NCBI RefSeq assembly: GCF_004340905.1
Contig: NZ_SLXD01000012.1
Span: 1-64,000, forward strand
Reading direction: 5' to 3'
DNA length: 64,000 nucleotides
Source of the DNA: Rubrivivax gelatinosus
Lineage (GTDB): Bacteria > Pseudomonadota > Gammaproteobacteria > Burkholderiales > Burkholderiaceae_C
Shown here: positions 31,142-40,072 of the stretch, one piece after another
Position numbering within the stretch: the first letter of the stretch is position 1
How the letters are laid out: each line of letters starts with the position of its first letter
Notes under the pieces: model-generated
Database searches by the model: none
The model's input: the letters and a program-made list of their open reading frames with translations, nothing else
Told to the model about the DNA's origin: nothing
Program-made: the position numbers and the translations under genes

Positions 31142-32269
31142 TCACCCCAGCAGCGCGTTCGCGAACTCGCGGGCGTCGAAGGTCTGCAGGTCTTCCAGCC
31201 GCTCGCCGACGCCGATGAAGTAGACCGGCACGACGCGGCCCTGCTCGGCGCACCAGCGCGCGATCGCGGCCAGCACGCCGCCCTTGGCGGTGCCGTCGAG
31301 CTTGGTGACGATCAGGCCGGTGAGGCCCAGCGCGGCGTCGAAGGCCTTCACCTGCGCCAGCGCGTTCTGGCCGGTGTTGCCGTCGATGACCAGCAGCACC
31401 TCGTGCGGCGCGCCGTCCTGCGCCTTGGCGATCGTGCGCTTGATCTTCTTCAGCTCGTCCATCAGGTGCAGCTGCGTCGGCAGGCGCCCGGCGGTGTCGG
31501 CGATGACGACGTCGCAGCCGCGCGCGCGGCCGGCGGTGACGGCGTCGAAGCTCACCGCCGCCGGATCCCCGCCCTGCTGGCTGACGATCTCGACGCGGTT
31601 GCGGTCGGCCCAGACCGCGAGCTGTTCGCGCGCCGCGGCGCGGAAAGTGTCGGCCGCGGCCAGCAGCACGCGCCGGTCGGACTCGGCCAGATGGCGCGTC
31701 AGCTTGCCGATCGTCGTCGTCTTGCCGGCGCCATTGACGCCGGCGACCATCACCACCGTCGGCATCGCCTGGCCGATCGCGAGCGGCTTCTGCAGCGGCG
31801 CCAGCAGCTCGGCCACGGCGTCGGCGAGCAGCGCCTTGACCACCGCGGGCTCGGTGGCCTTGGCCTCCTTCACGCGACGTTTCAGGTCCTGCAGCAGGTA
31901 CTCCGTCGCGCCGACACCGGCATCGGCCACCAGCAGCGCCGACTCCAGGTCTTCGTACAGCGCGTCGTCGATCTTCGTGCCGGTGAAGACCTGCGTCAGG
32001 CTGCTGCCGGTCTTGCGCAGGCCGAGCTTGAGCCGGTCGAGCCAGCGCGAACGCGGCTCGGCAGCGGCCGGCACCTCGGCCACTGGAGCGGCGTCGAGCG
32101 GCAACGGTGCCGGTTCGGGCAGGGCCTCGGGCTCCGGCGCAGCGGCGAGCGCGGCACGCTCCAGCTCGTCGTCCGACAGCACCGGGGCCTGGTCGGAGGC
32201 CTCGGCCGGCGTGGGCTCCACGGGGGCGGCCGGGGCCGGTGTGACCTTCTTCTTGAAAAAGCTGAACAT
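31142..32269 (-). CDS. ftsY: Signal recognition particle receptor FtsY
   Basis: FtsY receives SRP-ribosome complexes at the membrane. The 375-aa protein has an acidic, Pro/Ala-rich N-terminal domain (about residues 10-75) for membrane and translocon contact. The NG domain follows with GVNGAGKTTTIGKLT, DTFRAAAREQL, DTAGRLPTQ and TKLDGTAKGG. Start ATG 32269 lies back to back with the tRNA-Met promoter. Unusually its SRP partner ffh is less than 300 bp away on the opposite strand. Confidence 0.97.
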   Translation of the reverse strand: MFSFFKKKVTPAPAAPVEPTPAEASDQAPVLSDDELERAALAAAPEPEALPEPAPLPLDAAPVAEVPAAAEPRSRWLDRLKLGLRKTGSSLTQVFTGTKIDDALYEDLESALLVADAGVGATEYLLQDLKRRVKEAKATEPAVVKALLADAVAELLAPLQKPLAIGQAMPTVVMVAGVNGAGKTTTIGKLTRHLAESDRRVLLAAADTFRAAAREQLAVWADRNRVEIVSQQGGDPAAVSFDAVTAGRARGCDVVIADTAGRLPTQLHLMDELKKIKRTIAKAQDGAPHEVLLVIDGNTGQNALAQVKAFDAALGLTGLIVTKLDGTAKGGVLAAIARWCAEQGRVVPVYFIGVGERLEDLQTFDAREFANALLG

Positions 32270-32274
32270 CGGAG

Positions 32275-32304
32275 GTGACGAGTTGGCGAGAGCCTTGTTA
32301 TACT
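32275..32304 (+). promoter_or_regulatory. tRNA-Met promoter
   Basis: GTGACG (32275-32280) and TATACT (32299-32304) are 18 bp apart, with the -10 ending 10 bases before the mature tRNA 5' end. The -10 is near consensus, the -35 fair. It overlaps the region just upstream of divergent ftsY. Confidence 0.55.
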
Positions 32305-32314
32305 GCTGGGCTCA

Positions 32315-32391
32315 GGCGCTTTAGCTCAGTTGGTTAGAGCGACGGAATCATAATCCGCAGGTCCGGGGTTCAAGTCCCTGAAGCGCCACCA
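32315..32391 (+). tRNA. tRNA-Met (anticodon CAT)
   Basis: A 77-nt cloverleaf with CCA encoded. The acceptor stem pairs GGCGCTT (32315-32321) with AAGCGCC (32381-32387), the D arm is GCTC-AGTTGGTTA-GAGC, the anticodon loop is ATCATAA with CAT at 34-36, and the T loop is GGTTCAAGTC. CAT could also denote tRNA-Ile2 after lysidine modification; it lacks the initiator-type acceptor mismatch. Elongator Met is preferred. Confidence 0.9.
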
Positions 32392-32454
32392 GATACCGGC
32401 CCGAGGTTCACCGCCTCGGGCCGTTTTACGTTTCACGGCCACTGGATCCACACC

Positions 32455-32835
32455 ATGCTCCGCTGTGTCACGCTGGCGGCCCTGGCCGCCGCCCTCGCGC
32501 TGCCGGCCGCCGCGCAGAACATCGTGCAGCGCAAGCTGGCCCCGAACTCGCTGCGTGGCGAACTCGTCGTCACCCAGGCCCCCGCGGTGCTGCTCAACGG
32601 GCAGCCGGCGCTCCTGGCCCCGGGCGCGCGCATCCGCGGCGAGAACAACCTCATCGTGCTGTCGGCCAGCCTCAGCGGGCAGAAACTCGTCGTGAACTAC
32701 ACGCGCGAGCTGCACGGCGAACTGCTCGACGTCTGGATCCTCAACGCCGCCGAACGCGCCAAGCTCTGGCCCACCAACGCCGAGCAGGCCGCCGCCTGGC
32801 GCTACGAGCCCGTGTCCCAGACCTGGACCAAGTGA
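32455..32835 (+). CDS. Secreted uncharacterised protein
   Basis: A 126-aa protein with a clear signal peptide ([20 protein letters not shown], cleavage before QNI). The mature part is a small beta-rich domain ([31 protein letters not shown]) with a Trp-containing C-terminus. It has no cysteines after cleavage. One base separates it from miaB, so it may be cotranscribed. I recall similar proteins before miaB in other Burkholderiales, without function. Confidence 0.8.
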   Translation: MLRCVTLAALAAALALPAAAQNIVQRKLAPNSLRGELVVTQAPAVLLNGQPALLAPGARIRGENNLIVLSASLSGQKLVVNYTRELHGELLDVWILNAAERAKLWPTNAEQAAAWRYEPVSQTWTK

Positions 32836-32836
32836 C

Positions 32837-34171
32837 ATGAAAAAGGTCTACATCCGCACCTTCGGCTGCCAGATGAACGAGTACGACTCGGCCAAGATGG
32901 CCGACGTGCTCAACGCCGCCGGCGGCTACGAGCCGACCGACGACCCCGAGCAGGCCGACCTCGTGCTGTTCAACACCTGCTCGGTGCGCGAGAAGGCGCA
33001 GGAGAAGGTCTTCAGCGACCTCGGCCGCGTCAAGCACCTGAAGAAGAAGGGCGTGCTGATCGGCGTCGGCGGCTGCGTGGCCAGCCAGGAAGGCGCCGCG
33101 ATCATCGAACGCGCGCCCTACGTCGACATGGTCTTCGGCCCGCAGACGCTGCACCGGCTGCCGCAGATGATCGCCGCGCGCAGCGCCGAGCGCCGGCCGC
33201 AGGTCGACATCAGCTTCCCCGAGATCGAGAAGTTCGACCATCTGCCGCCGCCGCGCGTCGAGGGCGCCAGCGCCTTCGTCTCGATCATGGAAGGCTGCTC
33301 CAAGTACTGCACCTACTGCGTCGTGCCCTACACGCGCGGCGAGGAAGTGAGCCGCCCGTTCGAGGACGTGCTGACCGAAGTCGCCGACCTCGCCGACCGC
33401 GGCGTCAAGGAAGTGACGCTGCTGGGCCAGAACGTCAACGCCTACCGCGGCGCGATGGGCGAATCCGGCGAGATCGCCGACCTGGCGCTGCTGCTGGAGT
33501 ACGTGGCCGAGGTGCCGGGCATCGAGCGCATCCGCTTCACGACCAGCCACCCGAACGAGTTCACGCAGCGCCTGATCGAGGCCTACGGCCGCATCCCGAA
33601 GCTCGTCTCGCACCTGCACCTGCCGGTGCAGCACGGCAGCGACCGCATCCTCTCGGCGATGAAGCGCGGCTACACCGCGCTCGAATACAAGAGCACGATC
33701 CGCAAGCTGCGCGAGCAGCGCCCGGGCATCAGCCTGTCCTCGGACTTCATCGTCGGCTTCCCCGGCGAGACCGAGGACGACTTCGCGAAGACGATGAAGC
33801 TGATCGACGACGTCGGCTACGACGCCAGCTTCAGCTTCGTCTACAGCCAGCGCCCGGGCACGCCGGCCGCGGCGCTGGACGACGACACGCCGCAGGAGCT
33901 CAAGCTCGCGCGGCTGCAGACGCTGCAGGCGGCGATCGAGGCCAACGTGCGCCGCATCAGCGCCTCGCGCGTCGGCACGCGCCAGACCATCCTCGTCGAA
34001 GGCCCGTCGAAGAAGAACCCGCAGGAGCTGATGGGCCGCACCGAATGCAACCGCATCGTCAACTTCGACGGCGGGCCGAACCCGTCACGACTGATCGGCC
34101 GGATGCTGGACGTGACGATCACCGAGGCGCTGCCGCACTCGCTGCGCGGCACGCCGGTGCTGGCGGACTGA
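32837..34171 (+). CDS. miaB: tRNA-2-methylthio-N6-dimethylallyladenosine synthase
   Basis: MiaB is a radical-SAM methylthiotransferase modifying A37 of tRNAs reading U-initial codons. The 444-aa protein has the N-terminal cluster domain ([36 protein letters not shown]), the radical-SAM CxxxCxxC in [16 protein letters not shown] near residue 155, and a C-terminal TRAM domain. It converges with the small membrane protein at 34181 with a nine-base gap. Confidence 0.97.
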   Translation: MKKVYIRTFGCQMNEYDSAKMADVLNAAGGYEPTDDPEQADLVLFNTCSVREKAQEKVFSDLGRVKHLKKKGVLIGVGGCVASQEGAAIIERAPYVDMVFGPQTLHRLPQMIAARSAERRPQVDISFPEIEKFDHLPPPRVEGASAFVSIMEGCSKYCTYCVVPYTRGEEVSRPFEDVLTEVADLADRGVKEVTLLGQNVNAYRGAMGESGEIADLALLLEYVAEVPGIERIRFTTSHPNEFTQRLIEAYGRIPKLVSHLHLPVQHGSDRILSAMKRGYTALEYKSTIRKLREQRPGISLSSDFIVGFPGETEDDFAKTMKLIDDVGYDASFSFVYSQRPGTPAAALDDDTPQELKLARLQTLQAAIEANVRRISASRVGTRQTILVEGPSKKNPQELMGRTECNRIVNFDGGPNPSRLIGRMLDVTITEALPHSLRGTPVLAD

Positions 34172-34180
34172 AAGAATGGA

Positions 34181-34468
34181 TCAGCGGCGGCCGGGCCCGA
34201 ACCCGCGCCACCACAAGGCGATGGCGCAGGCCAGCACCATCGCGGCGTAGGTCAGGATACGGCCGTCGTGGCGCGTGAGCACCAGGCCGGCAACGAGCAC
34301 CAGAAGGTTGGCGATCGCGGCGTCGCGCGCCAGCCGGGTCCAGGCGACCGTTCTCAGTTCGCGACGCCACAGCAGTTTTGCCGCGCCGGCCGCCAAAGCG
34401 GCGACGGCCAGCGCAGGGAGCACGAAATTGAGCAAATGCCAGAAAGCATCCAGGGGTTCCATCGACAT
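34181..34468 (-). CDS. Small two/three-helix membrane protein, unknown
   Basis: A 95-aa protein with three hydrophobic stretches ([54 protein letters not shown]) and a basic loop between the first two. No family is recognised. It lies between convergent miaB and divergent hemA, 83 bp from the hemA start. Confidence 0.65.
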   Translation of the reverse strand: MSMEPLDAFWHLLNFVLPALAVAALAAGAAKLLWRRELRTVAWTRLARDAAIANLLVLVAGLVLTRHDGRILTYAAMVLACAIALWWRGFGPGRR

Positions 34469-34537
34469 CGATTCTGCCCCGGACGCCGGCTTTGACCCTG
34501 CTCAAGCCTGACCCCTCGCTTCCTGTCGGCCGCCTCC

Positions 34538-34554
34538 TACAATCCTGCCCCGTG
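34538..34554 (+). promoter_or_regulatory. -10 element abutting the hemA start
   Basis: TACAAT (34538-34543) lies eight bases before the hemA GTG at 34552, with no Shine-Dalgarno between, so the transcript should begin at or one to two bases before the start codon. No convincing -35 was found at 16-18 bp. Confidence 0.45.
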
Positions 34555-35847
34555 AGCGTCTTCACCCTCGGCCTCAACCACAACACCGCCCCGCTGGACC
34601 TGCGTGGGCGGCTCGCATTCGCGCCGGAACAGATGCCGACGGCGTTGCGTGCACTGCGTGAGCGCCTGCACCTGGCGACGCCCGAGGCGGCGCTGGTGTC
34701 GACGTGCAACCGCACCGAGCTGTACGTCGCAGCCGATCCGAAGACCGTGCACGAGCTGGTGCGGCCGACGATGGACTGGCTGGCCGAACAGGGCGGCGTC
34801 AGCGGCGGCCACCTGCAGTCGCACACCTATGTGCGCGAGGACCGCGACGCCGCACGCCACGCCTTCCGCGTCGCCTCCGGCCTGGATTCGATGGTGCTCG
34901 GCGAGCCCCAGATCCTCGGCCAGATGAAGCAGGCCGTGCGCCAGGCCGACGAAGCCGGCACGCTGGGCACGACGCTGCACCAGCTGTTCCAGCGTTCGTT
35001 CTCGGTCGCCAAGGAAGTGCGCACCGCCACCGAGATCGGCTCGCACTCGATCAGCATGGCCGCCGCGGCCGTGCGCCTGGCGGCGCAGATCTTCGAAGAC
35101 TTGGCCGACATCCACGTGCTGTTCGTCGGCGCCGGCGAGATGATCGAGCTGGTGGCGACGCACTTCTCGGCGCGCACGCCGCGCAGCATGGCGATCGCCA
35201 ACCGCACGCTCGAACGCGGCGAGCACCTCGCCAGCCGCTTCGGCGCCCAGGCGCTGCGCCTGGCCGACCTGCCGCAGCGCCTGCACGAGTTCGACGCCGT
35301 CATCTCCTGCACCGCCAGCTCGCTGCCGATCATCGGCCTGGGCGCGGTCGAGAGCGCACTGAAGCAGCGCCGCCATCGCCCGATGTTCATGGTCGACCTG
35401 GCCGTGCCGCGCGACATCGAGCCCGAGGTCGCCAAGCTGCGCGACGTCTACATGTACACGGTCGACGACCTGTCGGCGGTCGTGCAGTCCGCCGGCGAGA
35501 AGCGCCAGGCCGCCGTCGAGCAGGCCGAGGCCATCATCGACGCCGGCGTGCAGAGCTTCGCGCACTGGCTGGACCAGCGCGCCGCGGTGCCGCTGATCCA
35601 GGCGCTGAACCGCCAGGCCGAGGACTGGAGCGCGATCGAGATGCAGCGTGCGCGCCGCCTGCTGGCGCGCGGCGAACCGATCGACAGCGTGCTCGAAGCC
35701 CTGTCGCGCGGGCTGACGCACAAGATGCTGCACGGCACGCTGGCCGAACTGCACGCCGCCGACGGCAGCGAGCGCGCGCACCTCGCCGAGACCGTCTCGC
35801 GCCTGTTCCTGCGCCAGAGCTCGCGCGCCACCAGCGCCGAGCGCTAG
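34552..35847 (+). CDS. hemA: Glutamyl-tRNA reductase
   Basis: HemA reduces glutamyl-tRNA to glutamate-1-semialdehyde, the substrate of HemL (1182), committing glutamate to tetrapyrroles. The 431-aa protein (GTG 34552) begins [17 protein letters not shown], has the catalytic Cys52 in STCNRTELY, and continues with [16 protein letters not shown], an NADPH domain ([16 protein letters not shown]), and a dimerisation tail. A strong hairpin terminator follows before prfA. Confidence 0.96.
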   Translation: MSVFTLGLNHNTAPLDLRGRLAFAPEQMPTALRALRERLHLATPEAALVSTCNRTELYVAADPKTVHELVRPTMDWLAEQGGVSGGHLQSHTYVREDRDAARHAFRVASGLDSMVLGEPQILGQMKQAVRQADEAGTLGTTLHQLFQRSFSVAKEVRTATEIGSHSISMAAAAVRLAAQIFEDLADIHVLFVGAGEMIELVATHFSARTPRSMAIANRTLERGEHLASRFGAQALRLADLPQRLHEFDAVISCTASSLPIIGLGAVESALKQRRHRPMFMVDLAVPRDIEPEVAKLRDVYMYTVDDLSAVVQSAGEKRQAAVEQAEAIIDAGVQSFAHWLDQRAAVPLIQALNRQAEDWSAIEMQRARRLLARGEPIDSVLEALSRGLTHKMLHGTLAELHAADGSERAHLAETVSRLFLRQSSRATSAER

Positions 35848-35862
35848 ATCCCCATCCCCCTC

Positions 35863-35896
35863 GCCCGGGCCCGCTGTCGGCGGGCCCGGGCGTTTT
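35863..35896 (+). terminator. Intrinsic terminator after hemA
   Basis: A perfect 12-bp GC stem (35863-35874 with 35880-35891, TGTCG loop) is followed by GTTTT, 15 bp after the hemA stop and 15 bp before prfA. It should end or attenuate hemA transcription, implying that prfA relies on readthrough or on a promoter overlapping the hairpin. Confidence 0.85.
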
Positions 35897-35911
35897 CACG
35901 TTGGAACGACG

Positions 35912-37006
35912 ATGAACGATTCGCTTCGGCAACGGTTCGAGCGCCTGGGGATGCGACTCGCCGAACTCGACGCCCTGCTGGCCGACCCGCAGGTGGCCGC
36001 CGACGTGAAGCGGCTGCGCACGCTGTCGCGCGAGCAGTCCGAGGTCGCCGACGTCGTCGGCCGCTGGCGGAGTTACCTGCAGCGCGAGCAGGACCTGGCC
36101 GCGGCGCGCGAGATGGTCGTCGCCGAGAGCGACGCCGAGATGGCGGCGATGGCCCAGCAGGAGGTCGTCGACGCCGAAGCCGACCTGGCGCGGCTGGAGC
36201 ACGAGCTGCAGCTGGCGCTGATCCCGCGCGACCCCGACGACGCGCGCAACGCCTTCGTCGAGATCCGCGCCGGCACCGGCGGCGACGAGTCGGCGCTGTT
36301 CGCCGGCGACCTGGCGCGCATGTACCTGCGCTACTTCGAGCGCCAGGGCTGGCGCGTCGAGGTCATGAGCGCCAGCGAGTCCGAACTCGGCGGCTACAAG
36401 GAACTGGTGCTGAAGGTCGACGGCACCGAGGTCTTCGGCACGCTGCGTTTCGAGTCCGGCGGCCACCGCGTGCAGCGCGTGCCGGCCACCGAGGCCCAGG
36501 GCCGCATCCACACCAGCGCCTGCACGGTGGCGGTGATGCCCGAGGCCGACGAGGCCGAGGACGTGCAGCTCAACCCGGCCGAGCTGCGCATCGACACCTT
36601 CCGCGCCAGCGGCGCCGGCGGCCAGCACGTCAACAAGACCGACAGCGCAATCCGCATCACCCATCTGCCCACCGGCATCGTCGCCGAGTGCCAGGACGAC
36701 CGCTCGCAGCACCGCAACAAGGCCAAGGCGATGGCCGTGCTGGCCGCTCGCCTGCGCGAAAAGGACCGCGCCGAGCGCGCCGCCAAGGAGGCCGCGACGC
36801 GCAAGAGCCTAGTCGGCAGCGGCGACCGCAGCGACCGCATCCGCACCTACAACTTCCCGCAAGGGCGGCTGACCGACCACCGCATCAACCTGACGCTGTA
36901 CAAGCTCGGCCAGATCATGGACGGCGAGCTCGACGACGTCGTCGCGGCGCTGAAGGCCGCCCGCGCGGCCGAGCAGCTCGCCCAGCTCGAGACCGGGGAC
37001 CGCTGA
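35912..37006 (+). CDS. prfA: Peptide chain release factor 1
   Basis: RF1 ends translation at UAA and UAG. The 364-aa protein has an N-terminal helical domain, the tripeptide stop-codon reader in [20 protein letters not shown] (PxT type, which marks RF1 not RF2), and the GGQ motif in [16 protein letters not shown] that is methylated by PrmC. prmC follows with overlapping stop and start (TGATG), a classic pair. Confidence 0.97.
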   Translation: MNDSLRQRFERLGMRLAELDALLADPQVAADVKRLRTLSREQSEVADVVGRWRSYLQREQDLAAAREMVVAESDAEMAAMAQQEVVDAEADLARLEHELQLALIPRDPDDARNAFVEIRAGTGGDESALFAGDLARMYLRYFERQGWRVEVMSASESELGGYKELVLKVDGTEVFGTLRFESGGHRVQRVPATEAQGRIHTSACTVAVMPEADEAEDVQLNPAELRIDTFRASGAGGQHVNKTDSAIRITHLPTGIVAECQDDRSQHRNKAKAMAVLAARLREKDRAERAAKEAATRKSLVGSGDRSDRIRTYNFPQGRLTDHRINLTLYKLGQIMDGELDDVVAALKAARAAEQLAQLETGDR

Positions 37007-37815
37007 TGCGCATCGCCGACGCGCTGGCCGCCGGACGCGAGCTCGGTGTCGACCGGCTGGATACGCAGCTGCTGCTGGCGCACCGCCTCGGGCGTTCGCG
37101 CGCCTGGCTGCTGGCGCACGACGAAGACCTGCTGAGCCCGGCCAGCGCCGCCGCCTTCGCCGCCGACCTCGCGCGCCGTGCCGCCGGCGTGCCTTTCGCC
37201 TACCTCGTCGGCGAACGGGAGTTCCACGGGCTGACGCTGCGCGTCACGCCCGACGTGCTCGTGCCACGGCCCGACACCGAGGTGCTGGTCGACTGGGCGC
37301 TCGCGCTGCTGCCCCCCGGCGCGCCGGCGCGTGTGGCCGACCTGGGCACCGGCAGCGGCGCCATCGCGCTCGCCGTCAAGCACGCCCGGCCGCAGGTGGC
37401 GGTGACCGCCACCGACCGCAGCGCCGAGGCGCTGGCGGTGGCCGCCGACAACGCGCACCGCCTCGGCCTGGACATCGATCTCGTGCACGGCCCGTGGTGG
37501 CAGCCGCTGGCAGGCCGGCAGTTCGACCTGGTGCTGTCGAACCCGCCCTACATCGCCGGCGCCGACCCGCACCTGGCCGCGCTGACGCATGAACCGCGCG
37601 GCGCGCTGACACCGGAGGGCGACGGCCTGGACGCGCTGCGCGAGATCGTCGCCGGCGCGGCAGCGCATCTGCAGCCCGGCGCCTGGCTGCTGCTGGAGCA
37701 CGGTTACGACCAGGCCGAGCCGGTGCAGGTCTTGCTCGCGGACGCCGGTTTCCGCGAGATCGCAACCCATCGCGACCTCGGCGGCCAGCCGCGCTGCACC
37801 GGCGGCCGACGCTGA
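37006..37815 (+). CDS. prmC: Release factor glutamine methyltransferase
   Basis: PrmC methylates the Gln of the GGQ motif of RF1 and RF2. The 269-aa protein has a helical N-terminal domain, then a SAM-binding fold with VADLGTGSGAIALAV and the substrate motif NPPYIAG. Its ATG at 37006 overlaps the prfA stop. The C-terminus is shorter and more basic (GGQPRCTGGRR) than usual but includes the conserved RDLGGQPR. Confidence 0.95.
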   Translation: MRIADALAAGRELGVDRLDTQLLLAHRLGRSRAWLLAHDEDLLSPASAAAFAADLARRAAGVPFAYLVGEREFHGLTLRVTPDVLVPRPDTEVLVDWALALLPPGAPARVADLGTGSGAIALAVKHARPQVAVTATDRSAEALAVAADNAHRLGLDIDLVHGPWWQPLAGRQFDLVLSNPPYIAGADPHLAALTHEPRGALTPEGDGLDALREIVAGAAAHLQPGAWLLLEHGYDQAEPVQVLLADAGFREIATHRDLGGQPRCTGGRR

Positions 37816-37924
37816 AACCAGCGTCGGCGCGCGAGCGCCGCGGATGTCACGATTCGTCGCGTGGATTCCTGCAGCGGCGCACGCATCGGAGCATGATGAA
37901 GTCCTCTGCACGAGGAGTCCTGCC

Positions 37925-38488
37925 ATGCGCACGCGTTCTGCTCCCGTGACCTTCGCGGGCCTCGCTCTGGCGGGCGCAGCGGTCGCCGCCGAAGGCCTCA
38001 CGCCGCCGGACACCGATCGGGTGTGGCCACACTGGCAGGCGCGCGCCCAGCTCGGTGCGACGACGCTGGCACCGGTGACGCTGACCGGCGGCACCCGCGA
38101 AGCCGGCTCCTTGCTCGGCGACTACTACTTCGACGCGCCCGGCCTGCGCATCCGATCCTGGACCGGCGGCCTGCGCGCGACCGGCGGCGTGGCCTTCAGC
38201 GGCCGTGGTCTGCCGCTGGGGTCGCCGACAGTGGTGCGCCTGGGCAGCGTGCCGACGGGCCCCAGTCTGGGCGACGAGTCGGCGACTCAACCCTATCTCG
38301 GCCTGGGCTACAGCGCCGGCACGCGCGACGGCGCCTGGACCTTCAGCGCGGACGTCGGTCTGGTCGGCGACTCTTCGGTCGAGTGGCGCAGCGGCCGGGT
38401 CCGGCTGGGCGAGCAGTGGCTCGACGGCGCGCTGCGCGAGATGCAGCTGGCACCGGTACTGCAGCTCGGCGTGCGCTACTCGTTCTGA
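37925..38488 (+). CDS. Small outer-membrane-type beta-barrel protein, unknown
   Basis: A 187-aa protein with a signal peptide (TFAGLALAGAAVAA), alternating polar/hydrophobic strands, and a C-terminal aromatic residue (VLQLGVRYSF), the usual signal for outer-membrane barrel insertion. The short length suggests an eight-stranded barrel. No family was recognised. Start is ATG 37925 rather than upstream 37844 because the signal peptide begins here. Confidence 0.75.
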   Translation: MRTRSAPVTFAGLALAGAAVAAEGLTPPDTDRVWPHWQARAQLGATTLAPVTLTGGTREAGSLLGDYYFDAPGLRIRSWTGGLRATGGVAFSGRGLPLGSPTVVRLGSVPTGPSLGDESATQPYLGLGYSAGTRDGAWTFSADVGLVGDSSVEWRSGRVRLGEQWLDGALREMQLAPVLQLGVRYSF

Positions 38489-38578
38489 GGCGTGCGGGCT
38501 TGCCGCCGCCTCTCCGGACGCTCGCGCCCGATCGCTTATCCTTGCCGCCTTACCGAGACAGACGGCGGCAGGACAGCC

Positions 38579-38893
38579 ATGAGCGACGTTCAACAACGCA
38601 TCGATGAACTGGTCAAGGGCAACCGCGTGGTGCTCTTCATGAAGGGCACGGCGCAGTTCCCGATGTGCGGTTTCTCGGGCCGTGCGGTGCAGGTGCTGAA
38701 GGCCTGCGGCGTGGAAGAGTTCCAGACCTTCAACGTCCTTGAGGACGAGGAAGTGCGCCAGGGCATCAAGGACTATGCCCAGTGGCCGACGATTCCGCAG
38801 CTCTACGTCGACGGCGAGTTCGTCGGCGGCTCGGACATCATGATGGAGATGTACCAGTCGGGCGAGCTGCAGCAGCTGCTGGCCAAGGCCTGA
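38579..38893 (+). CDS. grxD: Monothiol glutaredoxin, CGFS type
   Basis: Grx4-type glutaredoxin that transfers iron-sulfur clusters with glutathione. The 104-aa protein has the single active-site Cys30 in PMCGFSGR, the WPTIPQLYVDGEFVGGSDIM thioredoxin-fold signature, and typical length. Its stop overlaps the ubiX start (TGATG). Confidence 0.95.
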   Translation: MSDVQQRIDELVKGNRVVLFMKGTAQFPMCGFSGRAVQVLKACGVEEFQTFNVLEDEEVRQGIKDYAQWPTIPQLYVDGEFVGGSDIMMEMYQSGELQQLLAKA

Positions 38894-39459
38894 TGCCGCG
38901 CCAGCGGCTCGTCGTCGGCATCACCGGCGCCAGCGGCGCCGTCTACGGCGTGCGGCTGCTGGAGCGGGCGCGCGCGCTCGGCGTCGAGACCCACCTCGTC
39001 GCGACGCCGGCCGGCGTGCTCAACGCCCACCACGAGCTGGGCCTGTCGCGCGGCGACCTGGAGGCGCTGGCCGACCATTCGTACGCGCCCGGCGACGTCG
39101 GCGCCTGCGTCGCCAGCGGCAGCTTCGGCACCGCGGCGATGGTCGTCGCGCCGTGTTCGATGAAGACGCTGGCCGCCGTGGCCCACGGCCTGGCCGACAA
39201 CCTGCTGACACGCGCCGCCGACGTCGCGCTGAAGGAGCGCCGCCGCCTCGTGCTGATGGTGCGCGAGACGCCGCTGAACCTGGCCCACCTGCGCAACATG
39301 ACGGCCGCCACTGAGATGGGCGCGATCGTCTTCCCGCCGCTGCCGGCCTTCTACCACCGGCCGCAGACGGTGGCCGAGATCGTCGACGACGGCGTCGAAC
39401 GCGTGCTCTCGCTGCTGCAGCTCGAAGGCGCGGCGCCGCGCGAGTGGCGCGGCCTCTAG
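38893..39459 (+). CDS. ubiX: Flavin prenyltransferase UbiX
   Basis: UbiX makes prenylated FMN, the cofactor of the UbiD decarboxylase in ubiquinone synthesis. The 188-aa flavoprotein starts VVGITGASGAVYGVRLLE. It has GSFGTAAMVVAPCSMKTLAAVAHG, LLTRAADVALKERRRLVLMVRETPLN (phosphate and prenyl sites), and the C-terminal FPPLPAFYHRPQTV. ispB, for the polyprenyl tail, lies at 45556. Confidence 0.95.
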   Translation: MPRQRLVVGITGASGAVYGVRLLERARALGVETHLVATPAGVLNAHHELGLSRGDLEALADHSYAPGDVGACVASGSFGTAAMVVAPCSMKTLAAVAHGLADNLLTRAADVALKERRRLVLMVRETPLNLAHLRNMTAATEMGAIVFPPLPAFYHRPQTVAEIVDDGVERVLSLLQLEGAAPREWRGL

Positions 39460-39469
39460 CCGCTGCGCC

Positions 39470-40072
39470 TCAGGCCTTCAGGTCCCAGCTCCGGCGCGCG
39501 CCGAACACCATGCCCGGGTACTCCGGCCGCCCGCGGCTGCCGTTGTAGCGGCCCAGCGCCATGAACAGGTCGCCACGCTCGACGTCGAGGTAGTGGCGCA
39601 GGATCACGCAGCCGAAACGCAGGTTGGTCTGCATGTGGAACAGCCGGCTGGCGTCGCCGTCGCCGATCAGGCGCGCCCAGAACGGCATCACCTGCATGTA
39701 GCCGCGTGCGCCGGCACGGCTGATCGCGTACTTGCGGAAACCGCTCTCGACCTGGACCAGGCCGAGCACCAGCGAGGTCTCCAGCCCGGCGCGGCGGCTC
39801 TCGTACCAGACGGTCTCGAGGAACTCGACGCGGGTGCGGTGTTCGCTCTTGCGGCGCTTCAGCTTCTCGCTGGCCGCGCCCAGCCAGCGCAGATAGGCCA
39901 GCCGGTCCTCGATGCGCCCGAAGCTCGGCTTGGGCGGCGCGCCGTCGGCCACGGCCGCGGCCAGCGCGCCGCGCACGGCGTCGGCCAGCGGCTCTTCCTT
40001 CTGCGCCCCGGCCCGCGCCGCGCCGCAGGCCGCCGCCAGCGGCAGCGCCAGCAGCGCGCGGCGGCCGATCAT
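39470..40072 (-). CDS. Lytic murein transglycosylase (SLT domain)
   Basis: A 200-aa periplasmic protein with a signal peptide ([15 protein letters not shown]) and an SLT-like domain. The catalytic Glu is in [16 protein letters not shown], followed by [12 protein letters not shown] and the end motif [16 protein letters not shown]. These enzymes cut glycan strands to 1,6-anhydro ends, the substrate feed for AmpD recycling. It overlaps proS by four bases, so the two are cotranscribed. Confidence 0.9.
   Translation of the reverse strand: MIGRRALLALPLAAACGAARAGAQKEEPLADAVRGALAAAVADGAPPKPSFGRIEDRLAYLRWLGAASEKLKRRKSEHRTRVEFLETVWYESRRAGLETSLVLGLVQVESGFRKYAISRAGARGYMQVMPFWARLIGDGDASRLFHMQTNLRFGCVILRHYLDVERGDLFMALGRYNGSRGRPEYPGMVFGARRSWDLKA

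Noticed and set aside
34492..34497. TTGACC as -35 of hemA
   Set aside because: It lies about 40 bp from the TACAAT -10, far outside workable spacing.
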